Origin: Lachnoclostridium sp. An131
Lineage (GTDB): Bacteria; Bacillota; Clostridia; Lachnospirales; Lachnospiraceae
NCBI RefSeq assembly: GCF_002160825.1
Contig: NZ_NFLI01000010.1
Span: 62,001-126,000 of the forward strand
Length of the DNA: 64,000 nt
Direction of reading: 5' to 3'
The notes under the pieces were generated by a model that had not been told where the DNA came from, did not search any database, and worked only from the letters and a program-made list of their open reading frames with translations. Shown here piece by piece: positions 1-8,337 of this stretch. The translations under genes and the position numbers were made by a program. Every line of letters starts with the position of its first letter. The first letter of the stretch is position 1.

Positions 1-364
1 CAAGCGCCAGACTTGATATATAATTTCCGGCAGCAAGCTCCGCAAGCTGAGCCACCTCCTGCTGCTCCCAGGTCTCTCCCTGATCCTGTGAACGGTAGAG
101 TCCCGAATGCCGGTCCAAAAGTCCCACAGAACCGTCATTCATGACCGTCATCACCGGCGTGCTGCCCTCCCCCTGGGAAGCAGCCGCCTCAGGCAGCGCA
201 GCCTCCTGCTCGACATAACGTCCCATAATGGTATCTCCCGAACCGCTTCCGGAACCTTCGCCAGGCTCCCCGGCCGCGCCTCCTCCGGAGCAGCCGCAGG
301 TAAGCAGCACCGCTCCGAGAAGCAGCCAGGCTGTAATCCTATGAATCCTAGAATGCTTTTTCAT
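1..364 (-). CDS. Exported lipoprotein with Asp-box (BNR-like) motif, N-terminal part
   Basis: Only the first 121 codons are inside the window; the gene runs off the left edge. It begins MKKHSRIHRITAWLLLGAV and continues into a lipobox-like stretch ending LTCGCSGG, so it is probably a lipid-anchored exported protein. A Gly/Ser/Glu linker follows. Residues near 92-99 read SQDQGETW, which fits the S-x-D-x-G-x-x-W Asp-box of BNR/sialidase-type beta-propellers, so the missing part may be a propeller. The start is chosen because GGAAGGAG lies about 12 bases upstream. It follows the small lipoprotein gene at 385-594 with a 20-base gap, probably as one transcript divergent from the two-component system at 782. 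The function is unknown. Confidence 0.7.
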   Translation of the reverse strand, partial: MKKHSRIHRITAWLLLGAVLLTCGCSGGGAAGEPGEGSGSGSGDTIMGRYVEQEAALPEAAASQGEGSTPVMTVMNDGSVGLLDRHSGLYRSQDQGETWEQQEVAQLAELAAGNYISSLAL

Positions 365-384
365 TTCAGATACTCTTCTCCTTC

Positions 385-594
385 CTATACCATTTCTGTC
401 AGACGGACTAAAGATGCACGAAATACCTCTCCCTGCACAGTGTCTTCCTGTACCGTCTCTTCCATGCCTCCTCCCCTGGAAGCAGATTGGGCACCGGCTG
501 CTCCGCAGCCGCAGATTCCCAGTCCCAGAGCTCCTGCAAGTCCTGCCGCCGTCAGGCGGATTCTGATTTGTTTGTTCCATACCTTGTTTTTCAT
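385..594 (-). CDS. Small predicted lipoprotein, 69 aa
   Basis: Starts MKNKVWNKQIRIRLTAAGLA and carries a signal peptide with a lipobox-like end (GLGICGCG). Only about 40 residues follow the cysteine. The ATG at 594 is preferred over one 15 bases upstream because AGGAGA sits 8 bases before it. The stop at 385 is directly followed by the ribosome-binding site of the next lipoprotein gene, which suggests co-transcription. I recognise no family. The ending VQGEVFRASLVRLTEMV resembles the start of a longer extracytoplasmic domain, so this may be the truncated remnant of a larger lipoprotein. Confidence 0.5.
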   Translation of the reverse strand: MKNKVWNKQIRIRLTAAGLAGALGLGICGCGAAGAQSASRGGGMEETVQEDTVQGEVFRASLVRLTEMV

Positions 595-781
595 TTTCAA
601 TCTCCTCATTCCTTGATTTTTTCACATCATACCAGGGAAGTCTCTAAAGCACCTCTAAAATTCTGCATGCCATTAACTTCTTTGCCTCTTTGGCTGCATG
701 TAGATATTTAGAGATTTTTTAAAGACTTCTGTGCTATCATTGTTTATAATAGGAGAGAAATCGTTAACAGGAGGCCTTAAA

Positions 782-1453
782 ATGAGAATACTGCTGGTAG
801 AAGACGATGAAAAGCTAAAGGAAGCCTTGAGCTTCCAGCTTCGAAAGGAAGGAATCGAGACGGATTCCTGTACAGACGGCGAGGAAGCCCTCTATTATAT
901 CCGTCAGGGTATCTACGATCTGATCCTGCTGGACCGGATGCTTCCTGTCCTGAACGGGATCTCCGTCCTCTCCCGGATGCGTAAGGAGGGCTTCCAAACT
1001 CCCGTCATTCTGATCACAGCCCTTGGCGCGCTGGAGGATAAAATCGAAGGCCTTGATCTGGGAGCCGACGATTATCTGGTCAAGCCCTTCGCCTTCGAAG
1101 AGCTGATGGCGCGTATCCGATCGATTCTGCGGCGCCCGAGGAAGCTGTCTGATTCTGCTGAGCTGCTCTTCGGAGATCTGTCCTTTTCCATACACGAACA
1201 GACCCTGAACGGTCCCTCCGGCAGCTGTACCCTGTCCGGCAGGGAAGCCGCCCTTCTGGAGGCCTTTCTGCGCAATCCGGGGCAGACGCTTTCCAGGGAG
1301 CTGCTGTTAACCAAGGTCTGGGGGATGGACAGCGATGTGGAAAACGGCAATCTGGATAATTACATTCATTTTCTGAGACGCCGGCTGAAGAACCTGAACA
1401 GCGCCGTCTGTCTTCAGACCGTGCGCGGCGTGGGATACCGTCTGGAACGCTGA
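782..1453 (+). CDS. OmpR/PhoB-family response regulator
   Basis: 223-aa DNA-binding response regulator. The receiver domain (about residues 1-115) shows the acidic pair in LLVEDDEK, the phospho-acceptor Asp in LILLDRML and the Lys in DYLVKPF. A winged-helix output domain (about 128-222) ends in RRRLKNL and TVRGVGYRLER, typical of the OmpR class. The start at 782 rather than the in-frame codon at 731 is set by AGGAGG a few bases upstream and by the family's usual N-terminus MRILLVEDD. The histidine kinase gene follows after 17 bases. A possible -10 element TATAAT lies at 745-750. The diverging lipoprotein genes are plausible targets. Confidence 0.95.
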   Translation: MRILLVEDDEKLKEALSFQLRKEGIETDSCTDGEEALYYIRQGIYDLILLDRMLPVLNGISVLSRMRKEGFQTPVILITALGALEDKIEGLDLGADDYLVKPFAFEELMARIRSILRRPRKLSDSAELLFGDLSFSIHEQTLNGPSGSCTLSGREAALLEAFLRNPGQTLSRELLLTKVWGMDSDVENGNLDNYIHFLRRRLKNLNSAVCLQTVRGVGYRLER

Positions 1454-1470
1454 AAGGAGAATCATTCGTA

Positions 1471-2745
1471 ATGTTTCAAAAAGTACACCTGAAGCTGACG
1501 CTTCTCTGCGCAGGCATCACCATTTTTATTCTGCTGGTCATGTCCTGCGGCTGGCTGTATGTGTCAGAAAAAAGCCTGCGGGACAACAGCTTTATCTCCT
1601 TTCAAAATGATATGAACACTCTCATCAGCAACCTGGAACAGCAGACCGTCATCTCCGGCGAATGGCTGAAAAACATGGAGGATAACGGCAAATATCTGAT
1701 CTGGATTCTGGACAACGGCGTGCCCTTTCTCCACAACCGCCAGAATCAAAGCCCACAATCTCTGTATGAGTCGGCCTGGGCTTCCTGCGAATCCAAATTA
1801 TCTGCTATCCGCGGCGCTGCTTCCAGCTCCACAGTCCACACAGAGCTTCCCTTCCGCTTTGAAGAAACCGGAACGGACTATTATGCCTGCGGCGCAGTTC
1901 TGTCCCGGGGCCAGGGAGAGCTTCAGACACTGATTCTCGCTCCCCTGGCTCCGCTGGAAAGCCAGATCGAAAGACAGCGGCTCCTGTTTTTCAGCCTTGA
2001 TTTAGCAGGCGCTGCTGCCCTGCTGCTGTTTTCCTGGTTCTTTACCAGACGCCTGCTGCTTCCGCTTGAGGAAAGCCAAAGACAGCAGGCCCGCTTTGTC
2101 GCCTCTGCGTCCCACGAGCTGCGCACCCCTCTTTCCGTGATGCTGTCCTGCATCTCTGCTTCCCGCAAAGGAGAGCCGGAAGAACGCCTTCATTTCCTGG
2201 AAGCTGCAGAAGCCGAAGGGAAACGGATGTCGCGGCTCGTGGAGGATATGCTGCTTCTGTCCAAGGCCGATGCCCAGTCCTGGAGCATCCGGCCTGAGCC
2301 TGCGGAAGCAGATACCTTGCTTCTTGATACCTATGAAGCCTTTCTCCCTCTGGCCAGGGAGCGAGGAGTCCAGCTCTCCATAGAGCTCCCGGAGGCTTCG
2401 ATTCCCCCCTGCAGCTGTGACCAGGAACGCATCCGGCAGGTGCTTGCGATTCTTCTGGACAACGCGCTGTGCTATACGTCCCCCGGCGGCAGAGTCTGCC
2501 TGGGTCTTTCCTTTGAACAGAACAGCTTTTCCTTTTCTGTCGCTGACAACGGCCCGGGCATCCCGGCAGAAGAAAAAAAGCTTATCTTTGAGCGCTTTTA
2601 CCGGTCTGATCCCTCCCGCAGCGACCGGGAGCATTTCGGCCTTGGCCTCTGTATCGCTTCTGAAATTATAAAAGCCCACCGGGGCCGGCTGACTGTCAGC
2701 GATACACCCGGCGGAGGAAGCACCTTTACAGTCCAGCTCCCCTGA
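1471..2745 (+). CDS. Sensor histidine kinase, partner of the 782-1453 regulator
   Basis: 424-aa membrane kinase. A first membrane helix lies at about 7-31, then an extracytoplasmic sensor region of about 140 residues, and a second helix at about 172-192. The H-box reads ASHELRTPLS, with the phosphorylated His in a HisKA-type dimerisation domain. The ATPase domain shows the N-box (ILLDNALCYT), the G1 box (VADNGPGIP), the F-box (IFERFYRSD) and the G2 box (GLGLCIASEI). AAAGGAG precedes the ATG. It is the second gene of the operon and converges on the symporter gene at 2906, separated by a strong palindromic terminator. The signal it senses cannot be read from the sequence. Confidence 0.95.
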   Translation: MFQKVHLKLTLLCAGITIFILLVMSCGWLYVSEKSLRDNSFISFQNDMNTLISNLEQQTVISGEWLKNMEDNGKYLIWILDNGVPFLHNRQNQSPQSLYESAWASCESKLSAIRGAASSSTVHTELPFRFEETGTDYYACGAVLSRGQGELQTLILAPLAPLESQIERQRLLFFSLDLAGAAALLLFSWFFTRRLLLPLEESQRQQARFVASASHELRTPLSVMLSCISASRKGEPEERLHFLEAAEAEGKRMSRLVEDMLLLSKADAQSWSIRPEPAEADTLLLDTYEAFLPLARERGVQLSIELPEASIPPCSCDQERIRQVLAILLDNALCYTSPGGRVCLGLSFEQNSFSFSVADNGPGIPAEEKKLIFERFYRSDPSRSDREHFGLGLCIASEIIKAHRGRLTVSDTPGGGSTFTVQLP

Positions 2746-2832
2746 ATTTTCGCCGCGGGACAGAAGCCTTTTCCTCTGGCTGACGCCTGCAAAACAGGTG
2801 CCTGGAGGAAGCATAGCTCCCTTTGATCGCCA

Positions 2833-2876
2833 GGGGCGCCGCAAAATCACGGAATTCCATGATTTTGCGGCGCCCC
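2833..2876. terminator. Bidirectional terminator, 44-bp near-perfect palindrome
   Basis: Arms GGGGCGCCGCAAAATCA (2833-2849) and its exact complement (2860-2876) flank a short centre that is itself nearly palindromic (GGAATTCC). It lies between the convergent kinase and symporter genes and can fold on either transcript. T-rich sequence follows on the plus strand from about 2895. Confidence 0.8.
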
Positions 2877-2905
2877 GCATATTCTGCCTGTTCCATTTCT
2901 TTTCT

Positions 2906-4261
2906 TTATTTTTTTCTGCTGAAGCTCCGGCTGATTTTTACGACCACGCCGCTCAGGGCCAGCAGCGCCAGAGCGTTTGGAATTACCATCAGTCCGTTGA
3001 AGAAATCAGCCAGCTCCCACACCAAATCTACCTTCAATGTAGATCCCACAATAATAAAAGCCGTCACAATCACCGAATAAACCTTTACTGCCCTTTTTCC
3101 AAACAAATACCTGACATTAATCTCCCCGAAAAAGTGCCAGCCCAGAATCGTAGAGAAAGCAAAAAACAGCAGGCAGACCGCCACAAAGATATCTCCAAAG
3201 CCGCCAAAATTGCTGACAAAGGCTTCCTGCGTCAGAGCAATTCCATCCTTTCCGGAAGAAAGGGCGCCGGAGGTCAGAATTGTAAATACGGTCAGATTCA
3301 GGATGATAAACGTATCAATAAACACGCTGATCATGGCTGTCATTCCCTGCTCATGAGGGTTCTTTGCAGCTGCGCGGGCATGTGCATGGGGCGTGGATCC
3401 CATCCCTGCCTCGTTAGAGAACAAACCTCTCGCAACGCCGTAGCGAATCGCCTCCCGCACAGTGATTCCGGCAGCGCCGCCCAAAATCGCCTGCGGATGA
3501 AATGCGCCTACAAAAATCATCTTCAATGCGCCCGGCAGCGACGTAATATTCATCGCAATCAGAATCAGGCTTCCGACAATATAGATCGCTGCCATCACCG
3601 GCACCATTTTTTCCACTACTGCCGCCAGCCGCTTCGTGCCCCCCACAAAGATAAACAGCGCGAACACTGCCAGCAGGATGCCGACAGCAATCGGCGGAAT
3701 CTGAATATTTCTGGCGTCAAACACCTCTGCAAAGGCTGCTCCGATGGAATTGGACTGTACCATGTTCCCCATAAAGCCCAGAGCCAGAATGATAAATACT
3801 GCAAAAACAGCCGCCAGAACCTTTCCAAAGGTTCCCTTAAATGCCTGGCGGATATAATATACAGGGCCGCCGGTCACCTCCCCGTCCACGGTCGTCTTAT
3901 ACTCCTGCGCCAGCACCGCCTCTCCATAGATCGTCGCCATGCCGAAAAAGGCGCTGACCCACATCCAGAAGATAGCGCCGGGGCCTCCGGAGACCAGGGC
4001 CGTCGCCGCGCCGGTCAGATTTCCCGTACCTACCTGAGCCGCGATCGCCGTAGCAAGAGACTGAAAGGGCGTCATTTCTCCATACTCTCTCTTCTCGCCA
4101 TTCATCCTGAAATGGCCAAACACAAGGCGCATCCCTTCGCCAAATTTCCTGATCTGAATAAATCTGAGGCGGATCGTAAAATAAATCCCCGTGCCGCACA
4201 GAATAATCAGGAGCCCCAGGCTCCACATCCATTCATTTACCGCTTTGATCAAATCCAACAT
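2906..4261 (-). CDS. AGCS-family Na+:glycine/alanine symporter
   Basis: 451-aa integral membrane protein of the alanine or glycine:cation symporter family. About ten hydrophobic helices are visible. Family signatures include the N-terminal MWSLGLLIILCGTGIYFTIR, a region VGTGNLTGAATAL (about 90-102) and SNEAGMGSTPHAHARA (about 285-300). It imports alanine or glycine with sodium. The start at 4261 (MLDLIKAVNEW) is chosen over codons 36 bases upstream because GAGGGAAAAG precedes it. Its 5' leader holds a glycine riboswitch and intrinsic terminator (4382-4560), so glycine is the likely main substrate and expression is set by glycine level. The gene stands alone between two terminators. Confidence 0.93.
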   Translation of the reverse strand: MLDLIKAVNEWMWSLGLLIILCGTGIYFTIRLRFIQIRKFGEGMRLVFGHFRMNGEKREYGEMTPFQSLATAIAAQVGTGNLTGAATALVSGGPGAIFWMWVSAFFGMATIYGEAVLAQEYKTTVDGEVTGGPVYYIRQAFKGTFGKVLAAVFAVFIILALGFMGNMVQSNSIGAAFAEVFDARNIQIPPIAVGILLAVFALFIFVGGTKRLAAVVEKMVPVMAAIYIVGSLILIAMNITSLPGALKMIFVGAFHPQAILGGAAGITVREAIRYGVARGLFSNEAGMGSTPHAHARAAAKNPHEQGMTAMISVFIDTFIILNLTVFTILTSGALSSGKDGIALTQEAFVSNFGGFGDIFVAVCLLFFAFSTILGWHFFGEINVRYLFGKRAVKVYSVIVTAFIIVGSTLKVDLVWELADFFNGLMVIPNALALLALSGVVVKISRSFSRKK

Positions 4262-4287
4262 TTTTCTTTTCCCTCTTTCGCATAATA

Positions 4288-4302
4288 TGATAATCATTAT
4301 GA
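4288..4302. promoter_or_regulatory. Fur-box-like palindrome in the symporter leader
   Basis: TGATAATCATTATGA differs at one base from the classical 15-bp Fur-family inverted repeat TGATAATnATTATCA. It lies about 27 bases before the symporter start codon, downstream of the riboswitch terminator. In an AT-rich leader it may be fortuitous. Confidence 0.3.
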
Positions 4303-4381
4303 TATTCCTGCGCTGCGTGCGGGCCAGACACTGGCAGGCTTACGGCCCAAAGGGCCCGCCCTGCCCGGCTCATTACAGCGC

Positions 4382-4411
4382 AAAAAATAAGAGCCGATAT
4401 AAAATCAGCTC
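4382..4411 (-). terminator. Intrinsic terminator of the glycine riboswitch
   Basis: On the minus strand GAGCTGAT pairs with ATCGGCTC across a short AT-rich loop, followed by TTATTTTTT. It is the expression platform between the glycine aptamer and the symporter gene. The arm may alternatively pair with upstream sequence when ligand state changes. Confidence 0.8.
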
Positions 4412-4440
4412 CTCCAAAGAGTAGAACATCTGCATTTCCA

Positions 4441-4560
4441 GCCCTGTCCTTTTGCCTGAGAGATAGACAGAAGCTCTTCCGGCTTTCTGCTCTTTTGGCA
4501 CCAGCCGTACTCCTTCTGTGTTACACCTTCGGCGCTCATTTACTGAGACTCTCCAGAGTT
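4441..4560 (-). ncRNA. Glycine riboswitch (single aptamer)
   Basis: Read on the minus strand, this leader has the hallmark conserved cores of the glycine aptamer. GGAGAG is near the 5' end, then GCGCCGAAGG with the following AA, then CTCTCAGGCAAAAGGACAG near the 3' end. Only one aptamer is present, so it is a singlet form. It is followed by an intrinsic terminator and an AGCS Na+-amino-acid symporter. Glycine riboswitches before such importers are known in other Firmicutes, where they can work as off-switches. The direction of control here is not visible from sequence alone. Confidence 0.93.
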
Positions 4561-4661
4561 TGTCGTTTTTTGACTTGACGGGAGATATCATATCACACTT
4601 TACTGAAGATAGCAATACCCCTGTCAGCTTAACGCACAGCCGCCTTTATGTTTGCCGACAG

Positions 4662-4710
4662 AAAAAACGCAGGATTCATACAAGCCCCCTTTGCTGTATG
4701 AATTCTGCGT
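4662..4710 (-). terminator. Terminator of the first liv operon
   Basis: On the minus strand ACGCAGAATTCATACAGC pairs with a near-perfect complement (18-bp stem, two mismatches) across an A/G-rich loop, followed by six T. It lies about 50 bases after the livF stop. Confidence 0.9.
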
Positions 4711-4757
4711 CTCTTTTTCACGTCTCACTGTCTGTATCAGCCGCCATAAGGCCGGCA

Positions 4758-5468
4758 TTATTCTCCCAGATAAGCCTTCTTTACCTGAGCGTTGTCCAGC
4801 AGCTCCTTCGCATTGCCCTCCAGGACAATACGCCCTGTCTCCAGCACGTAGCCGCGGTCTGCGATGGAAAGAGCCTTCTTCGCGTTCTGCTCCACGAGGA
4901 GAACCGTCGTTCCTCCCTTGCTGACCTCCTGAATAATATCAAAAATTTCATTTACAAAGATAGGGGAAAGACCCATCGAAGGCTCATCCATCAGAATAAT
5001 CTTCGGATGGGACATCAGCGCCCGGCCCATAGCCAGCATCTGCTGCTCGCCTCCCGACAGGGTTCCTGCAATCTGATTCTTGCGCTCCTCCAGGCGCGGG
5101 AAACGCTTATAAACACGAATCAGGGTTTCCTCTACCTCTTCCTTATCCTTTCTGGTAAAAGCGCCCAGCTTCAGGTTGTCCAGTACGGAAAGCTGCGCAA
5201 ATACGCGCCTTCCCTCGGGCACATGGGCCATTCCCATGGAGACAATCTTGTGAGCCGGCATATGGGTAATATCCTGCCCTTCAAAGGTAATCTGCCCCTT
5301 TTTCGGGGAAATCAATCCGGTAATGGTCTGCAGGGTCGTCGTCTTGCCTGCTCCGTTCGCCCCGATCAGGGCGATGACCTCTCCCTCATTGACCTCAAAG
5401 GAAATCCCCTTAATGGCCTGAATCACGCCATAATATACTTCTATATCCTTGATTTCCAGCATTGCCAT
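4758..5468 (-). CDS. livF: Branched-chain amino-acid ABC transporter ATPase LivF
   Basis: 236-aa cytoplasmic ATPase. Walker A is GANGAGKTT (about 34-42), the Q-loop is near LQTITGLI, the signature LSGGEQQML is near 137-145 and Walker B reads IILMDEPSMGLSP. LivF and LivG form the ATPase pair that drives import through LivH and LivM after substrate capture by LivK. The start has AGGAGGAA 9 bases upstream. It is the last gene of livKHMGF, 15 bases after livG. A second copy of the whole system lies at 50715-55564. Confidence 0.95.
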   Translation of the reverse strand: MAMLEIKDIEVYYGVIQAIKGISFEVNEGEVIALIGANGAGKTTTLQTITGLISPKKGQITFEGQDITHMPAHKIVSMGMAHVPEGRRVFAQLSVLDNLKLGAFTRKDKEEVEETLIRVYKRFPRLEERKNQIAGTLSGGEQQMLAMGRALMSHPKIILMDEPSMGLSPIFVNEIFDIIQEVSKGGTTVLLVEQNAKKALSIADRGYVLETGRIVLEGNAKELLDNAQVKKAYLGE

Positions 5469-5483
5469 AGCTTCTCGTTCCTC

Positions 5484-6242
5484 CTATTCTCCAAGGTAAG
5501 CCGCGATAACCTTCGGATCGTTCAGCACCTCTGTGGTCTCGCCCTCAGCCAGTATCTGTCCGAAATTCAGTACGGTAAGCCGCTCGCAGATACCAGACAC
5601 CAGCTTCATGTCGTGCTCAATCAGAAGAATAGTCATATGGAACTCGTCCCGCACAAAGCGGATCGTCTTCATCAGCTCCTGAGTCTCATTCGGATTCATG
5701 CCGGCCGCCGGCTCATCCAAAAGCAGCAGCTTTGGATCCGTCGCCAGGGCTCTGGCGATCTCAAGCTTTCTCTGCTTGCCGTAAGGCAGATTGGATGCTT
5801 TATAATCCGCCTCCTGATCCAGATCAAAGACCTTCAGAAGCTCCATGGCCCGCTCATTCATCTCCTTCTCCACCTTATAATACTTCGGCAGGCGGAGAAT
5901 GCCCGTAAGCGTAGAATAAGGATGATGGTTGTGCAGCCCCACCTTTACGTTGTCCAGCACGGTCAGCTCGCTGAACAGGCGGATATTCTGAAAGGTACGG
6001 GCAATGCCGTGCCTGTTAATCTCAATTGTTTTCTTTCCGGTAATATTTTCCCCGTCCAGCATAATATAGCCGTCTGTGGGCTTATATACTCCTGTCAGCA
6101 GGTTGAAAATCGTCGTCTTTCCTGCTCCGTTCGGTCCGATCAGGCCATAAAGCTCTCCCTGCTCAATCGTCAGGCTGAAATCATCCACGGCACGCAGGCC
6201 TCCAAAGGAGATTCCAAGATTTTTCACTTCCAGTAATGCCAT
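5484..6242 (-). CDS. livG: Branched-chain amino-acid ABC transporter ATPase LivG
   Basis: 252-aa ATPase. Walker A is GPNGAGKTT (about 36-44). The variant signature LPYGKQRKLE is usual for LivG and is followed by Walker B LLLLDEPAAGMNP. The region between Q-loop and signature carries the LivG-type insertion (FQNIRLFSELTVLDNV, then a longer helical segment). It is the partner of LivF. AAAGGAGG precedes the ATG, and the livM stop is 4 bases upstream, so the two are translationally close. It imports leucine, isoleucine, valine or a similar amino acid. Confidence 0.95.
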   Translation of the reverse strand: MALLEVKNLGISFGGLRAVDDFSLTIEQGELYGLIGPNGAGKTTIFNLLTGVYKPTDGYIMLDGENITGKKTIEINRHGIARTFQNIRLFSELTVLDNVKVGLHNHHPYSTLTGILRLPKYYKVEKEMNERAMELLKVFDLDQEADYKASNLPYGKQRKLEIARALATDPKLLLLDEPAAGMNPNETQELMKTIRFVRDEFHMTILLIEHDMKLVSGICERLTVLNFGQILAEGETTEVLNDPKVIAAYLGE

Positions 6243-6246
6243 CTTC

Positions 6247-7311
6247 CTATGCCTCCTTTGTCTTCCTGCGTTTAAAGAACAGCTTGATACGCTCCTGTAT
6301 CTCCTGTCCTCCCTGGCTGGATGTAAAGATCATGGTCGCAATCAGAATAACCGCATAAATCAACATACGGTAATCGTTCAGGGAACGCAGCAGCTCCGGC
6401 AGAAGAGTCAGAACCACGGCCGCAATGACAGAACCACGGATATTTCCGATTCCGCCCAGCACAACGAATACAAGGATTGTAATAGACATATTATAGCCGA
6501 AGTTCTTCGGCAGAGCTGTCAGCGTAGACAGGTTATGGGCATAAAGCACACCCGCTGTTCCCGCCAGAGCCGCAGATACGGCAAAGGCCAGCAGCTTGTA
6601 CCTGGTTACGTTGACTCCGATGGACTCAGCAGCAATCCGGTTGTCACGAATCGCCATAATCGCCCGGCCTGTCCGGGAATTTATCAGATTAATCACAATA
6701 AAAAGCGTTATCAGAATCAGAATGATACCGATCAGGAACGTGGAATCATTTGGCGTACCCGTAATTCCCTGGGCTCCCTTGATGATAACCTCCCCGTCAT
6801 CCTCCAGTCCAAGAGAAACCGTATCCTTGATGGAGATATGAAAGCCGCGGCTGTCACGTCCCAGATAAATGACATTCACCACGTTTTTAATGATCTCTCC
6901 GAAAGCCAGGGTTACAATCGCAAGATAATCGCCCTTCAGACGAAGCACGGGAATTCCCACCAAAATACCGAAAAGAGCGGCGGCGGCAGTACCCACCAGA
7001 ATCGCCAGCGGAAAACGCAGCAGGGAAGAGGTAATCACTTCCTCCACACATTTTGAAAAGGTCGCTCCCGCAAAGGCTCCCACACACATAAAGCCTGCAT
7101 GACCAAGGCTCAGCTCTCCGGAGATTCCTACCGTCAGGTTCAGCGATACTGCCAGGATCACATATACACAGAGAGGCACCAGAAGCCCTTCCATCAGGCT
7201 GGAAACCATGTCTGCCCGCAGAAAGATCTCCACTATGATATAAGCCGCTATCACCATTCCATAGGTGATCAGATTGCTTCTTGTTGTCTTACTCAAATTC
7301 CGCATCTTCAT
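6247..7311 (-). CDS. livM: Branched-chain amino-acid ABC permease LivM
   Basis: 354-aa inner-membrane permease with about nine hydrophobic helices. Family signatures are GELSLGHAGFMCVGAF near residue 68 and LRLKGDYLAIVTLAFGEI near 125. The cytoplasmic EAA-like loop AIRDNRIAAESIGVNVTRYK contacts the ATPase. The ATG at 7311 is chosen because AGGTGG lies 5 bases before it; an in-frame GTG three codons earlier lacks proper spacing. The livH stop is 9 bases upstream. It forms the translocation pore with LivH. Confidence 0.94.
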   Translation of the reverse strand: MKMRNLSKTTRSNLITYGMVIAAYIIVEIFLRADMVSSLMEGLLVPLCVYVILAVSLNLTVGISGELSLGHAGFMCVGAFAGATFSKCVEEVITSSLLRFPLAILVGTAAAALFGILVGIPVLRLKGDYLAIVTLAFGEIIKNVVNVIYLGRDSRGFHISIKDTVSLGLEDDGEVIIKGAQGITGTPNDSTFLIGIILILITLFIVINLINSRTGRAIMAIRDNRIAAESIGVNVTRYKLLAFAVSAALAGTAGVLYAHNLSTLTALPKNFGYNMSITILVFVVLGGIGNIRGSVIAAVVLTLLPELLRSLNDYRMLIYAVILIATMIFTSSQGGQEIQERIKLFFKRRKTKEA

Positions 7312-7320
7312 TCCATCCAC

Positions 7321-8205
7321 CTACACTTTCTCCTGGATCTGCTTTCCGAGAATACCTGTGGGCTTCACAAGCAGCACTATGATCAGCACCGCAAATACAA
7401 TCGCGTCGGACAGCTGGGAGGATATGTAGGCTCTTCCCAGAATCTCAATGACACCCAGCAGAATTCCGCCGATGAAAGCGCCCGGAATCGAACCGATGCC
7501 GCCGAACACAGCCGCCACAAACGCCTTGATGCCGGGCATGGAGCCTGTATAGGGCGTCAAAGACGGATAAGAGGAGCACAGAAGCACTCCTGCGATAGCT
7601 GCCAGGGCGGAACCGATAGCAAAGGTCAGGGCGATTGTAGAGTTTACATTGACGCCCATGAGCTGCGCTGCTCCGCTGTCTTCAGACACTGCCAGCATCG
7701 CACGTCCGGATTTGGAATATTTCATAAAAGCCATAAGACCAATCATAATGATGATACAGGCGATTACCGTCACAATCGTCTCGCCGGAAATCACCAGAGC
7801 CCCGTCTGCCAGCGTAATCGGCGGAACCGTCACTACAGACGTAAAGGACTTTGTATTTGCTCCATATATCAGCAGAGCCATATTCTGCAGGAAATAGCTG
7901 ACTCCAATCGCCGTAATCAGAACAGCCAGCTTGGACGCATGCCTCAGCGGCTTATAAGCTACCCTCTCAATGACTACGCCGAGCACCGTGCAGACCGCTA
8001 CAGAAATCAGAATACCGATTACAGGCGGCAGTCCCATGCCGCTGACTGTGGAAAATACCACAAAGGCTCCGACCATAATAACGTCTCCGTGCGCGAAATT
8101 CAGCATCTTCGCAATGCCGTACACCATGGTGTATCCCAGGGCGATAATCGCGTATACGCTTCCCAGGCTGATTCCATTCACCAGGTAGGATATGAATCCT
8201 ATCAT
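7321..8205 (-). CDS. livH: Branched-chain amino-acid ABC permease LivH
   Basis: 294-aa permease with about eight membrane helices. It opens with LVNGISLGSVYAIIALGYTM and KMLNFAHGDVIM, diagnostic of LivH. AVSEDSGAAQLMGVNV is the ATPase-contact loop and GGIGSIPGAFIGG a conserved late helix. The ATG at 8205 is preferred over an in-frame GTG at 8214 that overlaps the AGAGGTG ribosome-binding site. It forms the channel with LivM. The upstream gap to livK contains a terminator, so permease and ATPase genes are probably expressed at a lower level than the binding protein. Confidence 0.94.
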   Translation of the reverse strand: MIGFISYLVNGISLGSVYAIIALGYTMVYGIAKMLNFAHGDVIMVGAFVVFSTVSGMGLPPVIGILISVAVCTVLGVVIERVAYKPLRHASKLAVLITAIGVSYFLQNMALLIYGANTKSFTSVVTVPPITLADGALVISGETIVTVIACIIIMIGLMAFMKYSKSGRAMLAVSEDSGAAQLMGVNVNSTIALTFAIGSALAAIAGVLLCSSYPSLTPYTGSMPGIKAFVAAVFGGIGSIPGAFIGGILLGVIEILGRAYISSQLSDAIVFAVLIIVLLVKPTGILGKQIQEKV

Positions 8206-8283
8206 ACATAACACCTCTTTATCCTTTTAGTTCAACACAATTTTGCGATATATTATAGCACAGAACCGGAGCCTGCACAAGAT

Positions 8284-8319
8284 AAAAAAGGCAAAGAGGC
8301 CACAAATGGCCTCTTTGCC
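8284..8319 (-). terminator. Terminator between livK and livH
   Basis: A 13-bp perfect stem, GGCAAAGAGGCCA with its complement, has a 4-base loop and is followed by six T on the minus strand. It sits inside the livKHMGF operon, directly after livK, and should end a large share of transcripts there. Confidence 0.85.
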
Positions 8320-8337
8320 GAAAATTACGGATTCATA

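Noticed and set aside
2798-4285. 495-codon plus-strand reading frame
   Set aside because: It lies fully opposite the AGCS symporter gene; His/Gln/Arg-rich translation shows it is a shadow.
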